A DNA stretch of 9,834 bases from QHWF01 sp036848175. GTDB lineage: Bacteria > Acidobacteriota > Vicinamibacteria > Vicinamibacterales > CAVVIG01. The stretch is from NCBI GenBank assembly GCA_036848175.1, contig DAIUKO010000296.1, forward strand, positions 1-9,834, in the 5' to 3' direction. The position numbers were made by a program, and so were the translations under genes. This document shows positions 1-6,818 of the stretch, one piece after another. Every line of letters begins with the position of its first letter. The stretch's first letter is position 1. The notes under the pieces were generated by a model that was not told the DNA's origin, searched no databases, and worked only from the letters and a program-made list of their open reading frames with translations.

Positions 1-623
1 TCCTCGATCGCGTCCTCGACGAACAGGTTCTGCGGGTTCGCGAACAGGTTGTCGTTGATGTCGACGCCGTTGATCATGAAGATGTTGTCGTAGGCGAAGC
101 CGCCGTTGATGACGACCTGATTGCCGTTGGGACTGTTGGTGGTGAGCGCCGGCGCCAGCGTCGCGATGCCCTGAATCGTGCGCGGCGTCGCCAGCGATTC
201 GATTTCCTCGTGTTTGAGGTTCACGCCCACCACCGGCGTCGCAATCGGCGCCGGCGTCTCGCCGACGACCTGCACCGTTTCAGCGACACCGGCCGGCCGT
301 ATCGTGACGTTCTGATCGACGGTGAGGCCGAGCGCCACGTTCGTCTGACGCTCGATCGTGCCGAACCCTGACAACTCGAACTTCACCGTGTAGGTGCCGG
401 CGGGAAGCGCCGGGATCGAGTACAACCCCTGCGCGTCGGTCACCACCGAGCGAGGTCCCTGAAGTGCCGGCGACGTCGCGGTCACCGTCACGCCGGGAAC
501 GGGAAGGTCCTGTGCGTCCTTCACCACTCCGCGAATGGTTCCGGTCTGAACGCCCTGTGCAAAGGCACCTGCCGTCAGGCCGCAGACGATCCACGCTGCA
601 AAGACGAAAACAATTCGTTTCAC
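1..623 (-). CDS. TonB-dependent receptor, N-terminal part (carboxypeptidase-regulatory-like domain plus plug), cut by left window edge
   Basis: This is the beginning of an outer-membrane receptor that would use TonB energy to import a ligand; only about 207 codons are inside the window. A signal peptide is clear (KRIVFVFAAWIV core, cleavage after AGAFA, before QGVQTG). It is followed by a carboxypeptidase-regulatory-like beta-sandwich (from TGTIRGVVKD to about VDQNVTIRP, with the family's DAQGLYSIPALPAGTYTV pattern), a TonB-box-like ETVQVVGE, and the start of the plug domain (IQGIATLAPAL, then GFAYDNIFMINGVDIND). Acidobacterial Oar-like receptors have this order and usually exceed 1000 residues. 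Start choice: AGGAG at 634-638 lies 10 bases before a GTG at 621-623 but only 1 base before an in-frame ATG at 630-632, so I prefer the GTG; the ATG would add only MSH. It follows the CRTAC1/TPR gene on the same strand after about 230 bases. The ligand is unknown. Confidence 0.9.
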   Translation of the reverse strand, partial: MKRIVFVFAAWIVCGLTAGAFAQGVQTGTIRGVVKDAQDLPVPGVTVTATSPALQGPRSVVTDAQGLYSIPALPAGTYTVKFELSGFGTIERQTNVALGLTVDQNVTIRPAGVAETVQVVGETPAPIATPVVGVNLKHEEIESLATPRTIQGIATLAPALTTNSPNGNQVVINGGFAYDNIFMINGVDINDNLFANPQNLFVEDAIE

Positions 624-633
624 GTGACTCATG

Positions 634-638
634 CTCCT
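634..638 (-). promoter_or_regulatory. Shine-Dalgarno sequence deciding the receptor start
   Basis: The minus strand reads ACAAGGAGC immediately before ATG at 632-630. The AGGAG core is 1 base from that ATG, too close for normal initiation, and 10 bases from the in-frame GTG at 623-621. The spacing therefore favours GTG as the initiator, giving a compact signal peptide that begins with KR. It is the only strong Shine-Dalgarno match seen upstream of a gene start in this window. Confidence 0.6.
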
Positions 639-727
639 TGTGAACAGATCCCGCGCAATTGCGCACGACGAGGATTCGTGAACGGCGTTCGTGGTCGACA
701 CGCGTCCTCGATCGATAGGAACGAAAG

Positions 728-743
728 CGAGATCCCTTTCTCG
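728..743 (-). other. Small hairpin in the leader of the left receptor
   Basis: In the minus-strand RNA, CGAGA pairs with TCTCG (5 bp) around a six-base loop AAGGGA. It lies about 100 bases upstream of the receptor start, so it would be in the leader only if transcription begins upstream of it. The loop contains AGGGA, which fits the ANGGA core bound by CsrA-type proteins in other bacteria. A short stem like this can occur by chance. Confidence 0.25.
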
Positions 744-854
744 ATGGTATTGCGCGGAAAACGGGAGCGCTCACGGAGTTGGCGGTACTTGCACGGAGCT
801 CAACGGCGCGAATCCAAACTTTCGGACCGTTTCTTGTTTGTGGGAATCGCTACG

Positions 855-3800
855 TCAGCGCTTCCACTGCCGCAGCAATTCCAGAGCGACGGCGTGCTTC
901 GGGTTTCTTTGCAGAAGTTGTTCGAGGACGGCGATGCCTTCGTTCGAACGCCCCGCGCTGAGGTGAATCTTCGCGAGCGTCACATAAGCGGCCTCGTACT
1001 GCGGTGTATTTTTTAACAGGTCTTGAAGAAGCGCGACGGCGGCGTCGGCTCGTCCTCTGGAGACGAGCACGAGCGCGAGATTGTTGGCGGCCTCCCCGTA
1101 ATCCGGGCGGCGGCCGAGCGCATCGCGGAAGTAACGTTCCGCTCGATCCATATCGCCCGCCCGGCCGAACAACAGACCGAGATTGTTGAGCGCTTCTGGA
1201 AAGTCCGGCTGCAGCGCCAGCGCCTTTTCGTAGAGCGCACGAGCTTCCGCATCGCGGCCGGTGAGGAGCAGCGCATACCCAAGGTTGTTCAGCGCGTCGG
1301 GATAGTCCGGCGTCGAAGCCAGCGCCGCACGAAACCGCACGATCGCGCCATCGAGATCGCCGCTCTGCGCGAGCAGGGCTCCGAGATCGTTGTTGGCTTC
1401 GGCGAGATCGGGCTGCAGGGCGAGAGCGCGCTCGTAGGCGGCGCGGGCCCGAGCCGTTTCTCCGCTCCTGGCGAGCAGAGTACCCAGGCGATACAACGTC
1501 GAGGCGCCAGGGTTTGCCAGAGCCGCGCGCTCGAATGCGATCACGGCGGCACGCTCGAGTCCGTTATCGAGAAGCTCTCGCCCGTACGGCAGGTAGTTGC
1601 GGAGCGGCAGTCCGGCGTAGAACGTCCCCGGAAACGGGACGGCTCGCGCCAGGCGGTCGGCCGGAGCCGCCTCGATCGCGCCCGCGTCTTTCACGATCTC
1701 GTCGACGTCCATGCGATCGCGGTAGACCTTCACGATGTTGCCGCTCGCATCGAGGAGCAGGCCCGTCGGCACACGCAGATCCTGCCGATTCATGAACAGG
1801 TGCCTGTTGAGGATCGCGAAGCTCAGGCTCACTTCGGGAGCGGCGGCATCGACCGCGATGGCGACCGATCCCACGCCGCCGCGGGTCAACGTCTCTGCGC
1901 CACGTTGGAGACTCTCGAGCGCTGTGCGCGCCGCCGACACATTCGAGGACCACAGAAGAACGATGGCCGGGTGGCCTTTCAGCGCCGCGAGCGAGCGCGT
2001 CGCGCCGCCGGCGTCGGTCAGCGACACGTCGGGTGCCGCGAACGGCTCGTACATCCAGGTGGCGCGTGGCGCGGACGCCGGCGCAGACAGTGAGTTCGTC
2101 GTCGTGCCCGTCGATCGCGGCTTGAACGGCTCCGTCTTGATGCCACCGTCTTCGACGATCTGAACGCGCGTGTCGAGCGGCACATCGGTGAACACCTGCG
2201 TTGCTCCCGACGGCCAGCTGACCGTGAGCTTCGAGATGCGCTCGCTCGCGCCGAGACCGATCAGCAGTTCCTTCGAGTGCTGCGACAGGAATCCGGAACC
2301 GGCCTGCACGATCCGCACCTTGCGGAGTCGATCGGTCTCGACGGTGACCCGCGCGCCGATTGCGTCACGGTTGCTCCTCGTTCCACGCAGTCGTACAGCG
2401 ATCGACGGCGGCTTCGGGTCGAAGTCGTTTCGGAAGATCCGAAGCTGCGGCGCCTGACGGTCGGCCATCACCGCCAGATCCGGATCGCCGTCCCCGTCGA
2501 TGTCGAAAACGGCGAACGATCGGCCGTCCTGATCGAGATCGAGTCCGAGGGCGCCTGAGACTTCGTCGTAACCGCCGTGTCCATCGTTGCGCAGGAATAC
2601 GTTGCGCTGGCGGCTGGCGATCGAACCCTTCACCAGCATCTGATTGATCGCACGCCATGCATCGTCGTAAGGCGTGCCCGGCACGCGCGTCAGCGGAGAG
2701 CGGGCGACGACCTGTCGCCAGAAAAAACCCTCGAGGTCGCTCGCCCCACGAGCGTCGCGCGTCAGCATGCCGTTGACGATGTAGAGATCGTCCCAGCCGT
2801 CGCTGTCGAAATCGAGCGCATCCGACGACCATGCCCAGCGCCCCATGTCGGCGTGCGCTTCGATCGACTTGTCTTCGAAGCGTCCGTTGCCGAGATTTCG
2901 CAACAGCGAGTTGCCGCGAACGTGACGGCGATAGAGCGCGCGCACCTCCGGCGTCGCGTCGCGCATGAACGCCGGCGCCGAGGTGATGCGGAGTCCGGGC
3001 GCGCTCCACATGTTGCCGGTGTAGATGTCGAGCAGGCCGTCGTTGTCGTAGTCGAGAAAGGCGGCGCTCATGCCCGCGCCGTGATCGAGCACGCCCGCCG
3101 CGGCGGCGACATCCTCGAACTTCACGCTGCCATCGCGGCGCCCGAGGTTCCGATACAGGTTCTTGGTCCCGAAGTCGTTGGCGACGAGGAGATCCGGCCA
3201 GCCGTCGCCGTCGTAGTCGCCCCACGCCGCCGCGAAGTGATAGCGATCGTTTCCGGCGTCGAGACCGGCATCGTGAGTGGCGTCGACGAATCGCCCGTGG
3301 CCGTCGTTTCGAAAGAGCACGCCGGGCGGACCGTTGCGGGCGTCGTAGTACGGCGCCGGCGTGCCGGCCTTGTCCTCACCGGCGCCGAAGAAATATGAGT
3401 AGACGCACAAGTACAGATCGAGGAAGCCGTCCCGATCGTAGTCCGCCATGGTGATCGACGTGAGCACGCCCTGGAGCGGCCGCGCGAATCGAAAGGCATC
3501 CGGAACGAGCGTGAAATGCCCTTTGCCGTCGTTGATGAAGAGGAGCGGATTGGTCGACGTCGCGACGATGAGATCCTGATCGCCGTCGTTGTCGACGTCG
3601 GCAAAGAGCGCCTGCGCCGTGTCATCGAGGATGCCGACGCCCGCCCGATCGGTGATGTCCTCGAAGGTCGAGTCGCCGCGATTCCGGTACAGGCGATTGG
3701 GCAGTCCGCCCGGCTGCGCGACGTACAAGTCGTCGAGGCCGTCTCCGTCCGCATCCCCAACCGAGACGCCCTGGTGACCGTTCGAGTCGCGCGTCAGGAC

Positions 3801-4553
3801 CGAGTCCAGCGTCGCCATCCACGAGTCGAGATCGATGTTGAGCTGCCGGCGGAACGAGTCGTTGCCGCCGAGCGCCGCCGCGGTGATCTCCGTGAAGATT
3901 GGGCGCTGCGCGCGGCTGACCACATGCGACGTCGCGTTCCATCGAACGACCTGCCACCCGGACGCGTTCCGCCGCCATCCCATCTGCCACTCGCCGACGT
4001 GCTCGACGCGATACGTTTTCGTTCCCTCGCCGACGATGTCGTAGCGGACGGCGGTGCGCAGACCTGATGGCGAATCCGCCGGCCCCTCAGCTTCGATTGC
4101 AGTGACGAGGAATTCCGCGACGGCGACGGCGCGGACATCGTCGACCAGCCGCCGCAGTTCCGCGGCGAACGCGCGCGCGTCGAGCGTCGCGTCGCTCGGC
4201 AGATCAGTCGCCCTCTGCACCTCTAACGGCGGTTGACTCGTTGACGCTCTCTCCGCGGGTAACAGCCGTGCGCCGCGGAAGCTCGGATCGAGCAGCCGCG
4301 TGGTGATGCCCGCGACAAGGGGCCCGCCGCCGCGCAGCGCATCGGACAACTCGCGCAATCGCCCGTCGAGCTCCTGTACCTGGCGCTCGAGCGTGAAGGC
4401 ATCGTGTCCTGGTTCGAGCTGTTTCAGATAAGGTTCGAGCGTGTCAGAGACGGTGAGCTTTGGCCGATAGACGCCTGTGTCGTCGACCTGCGCCGTTTCA
4501 CCGGCCACCAGACACGTCGACAGAATGCTTGCGACGACGAGCGTCTTCGTCAT
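855..4553 (-). CDS. Secreted CRTAC1-like protein: seven FG-GAP/VCBS calcium loops, ASPIC/UnbV domain, cysteine-less thioredoxin-like domain, C-terminal TPR array
   Basis: A 1232-residue exported multidomain protein. Residues 1-22 look like a signal peptide (TKTLVVASILSTCLVAG). A charged helical stretch (about 40-75, possible coiled coil) and an unnamed beta-rich region (about 130-245) follow. Seven DxDxDGxxD calcium-loop motifs of the FG-GAP/VCBS type lie near residues 265, 318, 369, 444, 500, 579 and 682. An ASPIC/UnbV domain (about 725-803) contains IGARVTV, GSGFLSQHSK and VSWPSG. A thioredoxin/AhpC-like domain (about 837-957) starts at APDVSL and has WSSNVS where redox members carry cysteine. 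Six or seven TPRs (about 985-1232) include ALALQPD and ALNNLG. The frame stays open 88 codons further upstream inside the preceding gene, but ATG at 4553 begins the signal peptide and overlaps that gene's TGA as TGATG, with no Shine-Dalgarno, so translational coupling is likely. A calcium-stabilised binding or scaffold role in the envelope is inferred; no enzyme activity can be assigned. Confidence 0.92.
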   Translation of the reverse strand: MTKTLVVASILSTCLVAGETAQVDDTGVYRPKLTVSDTLEPYLKQLEPGHDAFTLERQVQELDGRLRELSDALRGGGPLVAGITTRLLDPSFRGARLLPAERASTSQPPLEVQRATDLPSDATLDARAFAAELRRLVDDVRAVAVAEFLVTAIEAEGPADSPSGLRTAVRYDIVGEGTKTYRVEHVGEWQMGWRRNASGWQVVRWNATSHVVSRAQRPIFTEITAAALGGNDSFRRQLNIDLDSWMATLDSVLTRDSNGHQGVSVGDADGDGLDDLYVAQPGGLPNRLYRNRGDSTFEDITDRAGVGILDDTAQALFADVDNDGDQDLIVATSTNPLLFINDGKGHFTLVPDAFRFARPLQGVLTSITMADYDRDGFLDLYLCVYSYFFGAGEDKAGTPAPYYDARNGPPGVLFRNDGHGRFVDATHDAGLDAGNDRYHFAAAWGDYDGDGWPDLLVANDFGTKNLYRNLGRRDGSVKFEDVAAAAGVLDHGAGMSAAFLDYDNDGLLDIYTGNMWSAPGLRITSAPAFMRDATPEVRALYRRHVRGNSLLRNLGNGRFEDKSIEAHADMGRWAWSSDALDFDSDGWDDLYIVNGMLTRDARGASDLEGFFWRQVVARSPLTRVPGTPYDDAWRAINQMLVKGSIASRQRNVFLRNDGHGGYDEVSGALGLDLDQDGRSFAVFDIDGDGDPDLAVMADRQAPQLRIFRNDFDPKPPSIAVRLRGTRSNRDAIGARVTVETDRLRKVRIVQAGSGFLSQHSKELLIGLGASERISKLTVSWPSGATQVFTDVPLDTRVQIVEDGGIKTEPFKPRSTGTTTNSLSAPASAPRATWMYEPFAAPDVSLTDAGGATRSLAALKGHPAIVLLWSSNVSAARTALESLQRGAETLTRGGVGSVAIAVDAAAPEVSLSFAILNRHLFMNRQDLRVPTGLLLDASGNIVKVYRDRMDVDEIVKDAGAIEAAPADRLARAVPFPGTFYAGLPLRNYLPYGRELLDNGLERAAVIAFERAALANPGASTLYRLGTLLARSGETARARAAYERALALQPDLAEANNDLGALLAQSGDLDGAIVRFRAALASTPDYPDALNNLGYALLLTGRDAEARALYEKALALQPDFPEALNNLGLLFGRAGDMDRAERYFRDALGRRPDYGEAANNLALVLVSRGRADAAVALLQDLLKNTPQYEAAYVTLAKIHLSAGRSNEGIAVLEQLLQRNPKHAVALELLRQWKR
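858..1600 (-). other. TPR array at the C-terminus of the CRTAC1/TPR protein
   Basis: About residues 985-1232 form tandem tetratricopeptide repeats at roughly 34-residue spacing. Five consecutive units end in NPG, QPD, TPD, QPD and RPD, and two further, less regular units end in TPQ and NPK. Within them, NNLG or NNDLG marks the first helix and A-x-x-x-[YF]-x-x-AL the second. Two units share YE[RK]ALALQPD almost exactly, with similar DNA near 1200-1240 and 1405-1445, suggesting internal duplication. TPRs usually bind protein partners or peptides, so this tail may dock the secreted propeller to another envelope component. The partner is unknown. Confidence 0.85.
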
Positions 4554-4555
4554 CA
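4551..4555 (-). promoter_or_regulatory. TGATG stop/start overlap coupling the two CRTAC1-like genes
   Basis: The minus strand reads AACTGATGACG. TGA at 4555-4553 ends the 714-residue gene, and ATG at 4553-4551 starts the 1232-residue gene, sharing one base. No Shine-Dalgarno precedes this ATG, so reinitiation by ribosomes finishing the upstream gene is the simplest explanation. It places both genes in one operon and suggests linked expression. Confidence 0.75.
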
Positions 4556-6697
4556 GTTGGACAACGTCAACACGTGTAAACGATCGACGGGCAGCTGTTT
4601 CCACTGCCAGCGGCGGCCGCCGGGCATCCGGATCTCCACATCGACGGGACCGGCGTAGTCGCCGAGGCCGAAGTACGCGCGCAGGTCGTTCTGTGAGAGG
4701 AAGCTCCCGCCCGATCGGATCTCGCGGAACTGCCTGGTGCCGCCGCCGCTGACTGTAACCTTTGCGCCGATCGCGAACCGATTCCCCGAGGCGGCCGTGG
4801 CGCGCACCGCCACCCAATGGTGCTTCGTCGCCTGTCGGTTCTCCAGCAGCGTCGGCGCTTCGTCTGTGTTGCTCACGATGAGATCGAGATCGCCATCGTT
4901 GTCGAGATCGCCGACGGCAAGGCCGCGGCCGACAGATGCGATCTGCAGGCCGCCGCCGGCGCGATCCGAAACGTCGCGGAACCTGGTGCCGAGATTCAGG
5001 AGCAGCTGGTTCTTCTGTCGGTAGGTTTCGCCAAGCTCGGGAAACTTGTCGATATCCGAAAAAATGTGGCCGTTGGCGAAGAACAGATCGAGCTTGCCGT
5101 CGAGGTCGGCGTCGAAAAAGGCGGCGCCCCAGCCCATGCGAACGAAGGTGGGCGCGGCGATGCCCGCCGCCATGCTCACGTCCTCGAAGTGCCGGCCGTC
5201 GACGTTGCGATACAGCGTGTAGCGATCGTGCGCGAACGTCGTGAGCACGAGATCCATCCGCGAATCGCCGTCGTAGTCACCGGCGTCGGCGCCCATTCCG
5301 GCTTGCGCGCGCGCGTCGCCGTTCACCGCGACGCCGGCGTCCAGTCCCACGCTCTCGAACCGTCCGTTCCCGAGGTTGTGATACAGGAGATTCGGGTTCG
5401 AGTCGTTTGCGACGAACACGTCGACCAACCCGTCATCGTCGTAATCGGTCGTCACGACGCCGAAGCCGTAGGCCCGGGACGAATCGGAGAGCCCGTGCGC
5501 CTCGGCCGCCTCGACGAATCGTCCGTTGCCGACGTTTTCGAAGAACAGATCGGACTCTCCGGGAAGTCCGACCGGCCCGACCATGATGTGCGGCCCGTTG
5601 CGCCACTGCAGCGTCCGCTGTGCGCGGACGACGGCATCCCACGTCGTGTCCACGTAGCGAGCGACGTAGAGGTCGAGATCGCCGTCGCCGTCAGCGTCGA
5701 AGAACGCGCAGCCCGTGCTCCAGCCGCCGGCGGCGACGCCCGCCCGAGCCGCGACTTCCTCGAACGTGCCGTCGCCGCGGTTGTGAAACAACGCGTTCGG
5801 GCCCCAATTGGTGACGTAGAGATCGAGGCGGCCGTCGCCGTCGAAATCGCCGGCGCACGCGCCGCTGCCCCACGCGGCGAGATCGACGCCAGCCTGCTTC
5901 GACACGTCCTCGAACTTCCATCCGCCGAGGTTGTGGTAGAGGGCATTGCGGTGTGGAATACGTTCGCGCGAAGGCGTGAGCTCTGCCGCGGTCACGAGAT
6001 AGATGTCGAGCAGTCCATCGCCGTCGTAGTCGAACAGCGCCACGCCGCCGCAGGCCGATTCGAGGATGTGATCCTTGGTTGGTCCGCCGCAATACATCTT
6101 CGACGGCAGCCGCGCACCCACTTCGAAGGTGACGGGCACGGGCGCGCTGTCTTCCGGCGACGGGCTGTTGGCCGGCGCGGGGCCCATCGTCGATGCGTGG
6201 CCGCCGTACGCGGGATCTTTCGGCTTCGTCTGGCTGTAGCTGCCCTGGAACGTCAGGCCGAGCGCGACTTCTCCCTCGAGTTGCGCGCGTACTTTTTCGA
6301 GGAGCGCGAGCACCGGGCCGATCGCCGCCGCGACGCGTCCAGCGTCGGCCGACGCGAGCGCCGCGACATCGGATGCCGCGCGGCCGAGCTCGCGTCGCAG
6401 CGGCGCATCGAGGCTCGTGACTGCCGGCCGGGCCAATGTTTCGAGATTGCGGCTGGCATCGAGAAGCGCGCGGCGAACTTGATCGGCTGGCGTGCCGGCG
6501 CGCGACGCCTGCTGCAACTGCGTGACGGCGTCGCGCTGAAGTTTCAGCAACCGCGTGCGCTCTTCCGCCTCCGCTCGTGCCTGCTGCGCCGCTGGTGCCG
6601 GCATGAACACGCCGATCGCGCCGAGCAAGGCGGACACGGCGAGCACAATCGCACGCGGCGTGGCACGTGCGCGAACCCAGGAACGCTTGATGTCCAT
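4553..6697 (-). CDS. Secreted CRTAC1-like protein: coiled-coil N-terminus, seven FG-GAP/VCBS calcium loops, ASPIC/UnbV domain
   Basis: A 714-residue exported protein. The N-terminus has a basic region (MDIKRSWVRAR), a hydrophobic core (IVLAVSALLGAIGVF) and a likely cleavage site around PAPAAQQ. Residues about 38-150 are Ala/Arg/Glu/Leu-rich and probably helical or coiled coil. The motif YCGGPTKDHILES (about 200) leads into the propeller-like region. Calcium-loop motifs (DYDGDGLLD, DFDGDGRLD, DADGDGDLD, DYDDDGLVD, DYDGDSRMD, DADLDGKLD, DLDNDGDLD) lie near residues 222, 282, 333, 416, 472, 527 and 595. ASPIC/UnbV features follow (about 640-712: IGAKVTV, GGSFLSQND). The family occurs from bacteria to the animal cartilage acidic protein CRTAC1, where the repeats form a calcium-binding beta-propeller; no enzyme reaction is established here. 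ATG at 6697 has no Shine-Dalgarno. The gene lies downstream of the TonB receptor past a large hairpin and is coupled to the next gene. A role in ligand binding or surface adhesion is inferred from context. Confidence 0.92.
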   Translation of the reverse strand: MDIKRSWVRARATPRAIVLAVSALLGAIGVFMPAPAAQQARAEAEERTRLLKLQRDAVTQLQQASRAGTPADQVRRALLDASRNLETLARPAVTSLDAPLRRELGRAASDVAALASADAGRVAAAIGPVLALLEKVRAQLEGEVALGLTFQGSYSQTKPKDPAYGGHASTMGPAPANSPSPEDSAPVPVTFEVGARLPSKMYCGGPTKDHILESACGGVALFDYDGDGLLDIYLVTAAELTPSRERIPHRNALYHNLGGWKFEDVSKQAGVDLAAWGSGACAGDFDGDGRLDLYVTNWGPNALFHNRGDGTFEEVAARAGVAAGGWSTGCAFFDADGDGDLDLYVARYVDTTWDAVVRAQRTLQWRNGPHIMVGPVGLPGESDLFFENVGNGRFVEAAEAHGLSDSSRAYGFGVVTTDYDDDGLVDVFVANDSNPNLLYHNLGNGRFESVGLDAGVAVNGDARAQAGMGADAGDYDGDSRMDLVLTTFAHDRYTLYRNVDGRHFEDVSMAAGIAAPTFVRMGWGAAFFDADLDGKLDLFFANGHIFSDIDKFPELGETYRQKNQLLLNLGTRFRDVSDRAGGGLQIASVGRGLAVGDLDNDGDLDLIVSNTDEAPTLLENRQATKHHWVAVRATAASGNRFAIGAKVTVSGGGTRQFREIRSGGSFLSQNDLRAYFGLGDYAGPVDVEIRMPGGRRWQWKQLPVDRLHVLTLSN

Positions 6698-6707
6698 CGC
6701 CGAGGTG

Positions 6708-6713
6708 AGTCTA
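6708..6713 (-). promoter_or_regulatory. Possible -10 element close to the start of the 714-residue CRTAC1 gene
   Basis: The minus strand reads TAGACT (TANNNT form) followed by 10 bases and then ATG at 6697. That distance and the lack of a Shine-Dalgarno sequence match the pattern of leaderless transcripts. The only -35-like hexamer, TTTCCA, is 19 bases upstream, a poor spacing. A hexamer this short can arise by chance, so this is a tentative site. Confidence 0.22.
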
Positions 6714-6743
6714 ACTCCAGCTCGTGGCGGGCTGGAAAGGCGT

Positions 6744-6807
6744 GAGGCTGTGACGGACTCGTAGGCGGACCTGTTGGGCCCGCCTACGAGTGATGCGTCA
6801 CAGCCTC
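6744..6807 (-). terminator. Large two-part hairpin after the right TonB receptor, possible terminator or RNA-stability element
   Basis: Two perfect 12-bp arms are nested: GAGGCTGTGACG (6744-6755) pairs with CGTCACAGCCTC (6796-6807), and ACTCGTAGGCGG (6757-6768) pairs with CCGCCTACGAGT (6780-6791). They are separated by a 1-base/4-base internal loop and closed by an 11-base loop (6769-6779). The structure begins 11 bases after the receptor stop at 6819, the usual place for a terminator. After the hairpin in the transcribed direction there is only a short TTT in ACGCCTTTCC, so it lacks a canonical U-tract. It may block 3'-exonucleases, or be a mobile palindromic repeat, instead of or as well as terminating transcription. 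Confidence 0.65.
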
Positions 6808-6818
6808 GACTTCCACCG

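Larger units (their letters stand above)
633..854. other. Intergenic region between the CRTAC1/TPR gene and the left receptor
   Basis: These 222 bases carry no convincing coding sequence; the plus-strand open frames across them show no recognisable protein. On the minus strand a weak imperfect inverted repeat (CAAAC at 840-836, GTTTG at 819-815) follows the stop of the CRTAC1/TPR gene. A small 5-bp hairpin lies at 728-743, and a Shine-Dalgarno sequence at 634-638. I found no well-matched -35/-10 pair and no T-rich intrinsic terminator, so I cannot tell whether the left receptor is co-transcribed with the upstream genes or has its own promoter here. Confidence 0.5.
6698..6818. other. Intergenic region between the right receptor and the first CRTAC1-like gene
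   Basis: Most of these 121 bases are occupied by the hairpin at 6744-6807. The remaining 46 bases before the ATG at 6697 hold a tentative TAGACT hexamer. A GGAG at 6716-6719 is about 18 bases from the ATG, too far to act as a normal Shine-Dalgarno. No open reading frame of its own is supported here. Confidence 0.5.

Noticed and set aside
815..840. Inverted repeat after the larger CRTAC1 gene as an intrinsic terminator
   Set aside because: Only a 5-bp outer arm with a poorly paired A/G-rich interior and no T-tract; too weak to call.
4500..4553. Lipoprotein signal (LSTC) in the larger CRTAC1 protein
   Set aside because: Thr immediately before the Cys is unusual for a lipobox, and hydrophobic residues continue after it. 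An ordinary signal peptide is more likely, though the cleavage site is unclear.
4554..4817. An 88-codon N-terminal extension of the larger CRTAC1 protein
   Set aside because: The extension overlaps the upstream gene in another frame and is Arg-rich without features. ATG 4553 starts a proper signal peptide and forms the TGATG junction.
2473..6035. Recurring GACTACGACGGCGA-like DNA segments as a repeat array
   Set aside because: They are the codons of the repeated calcium-loop motif in the two CRTAC1 proteins, irregularly spaced, and explained by the protein repeats.
4817..6745. A 642-codon open frame on the plus strand
   Set aside because: It is antisense to the 714-residue CRTAC1 gene, low in complexity, and matches no family. 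It also runs into the hairpin region.
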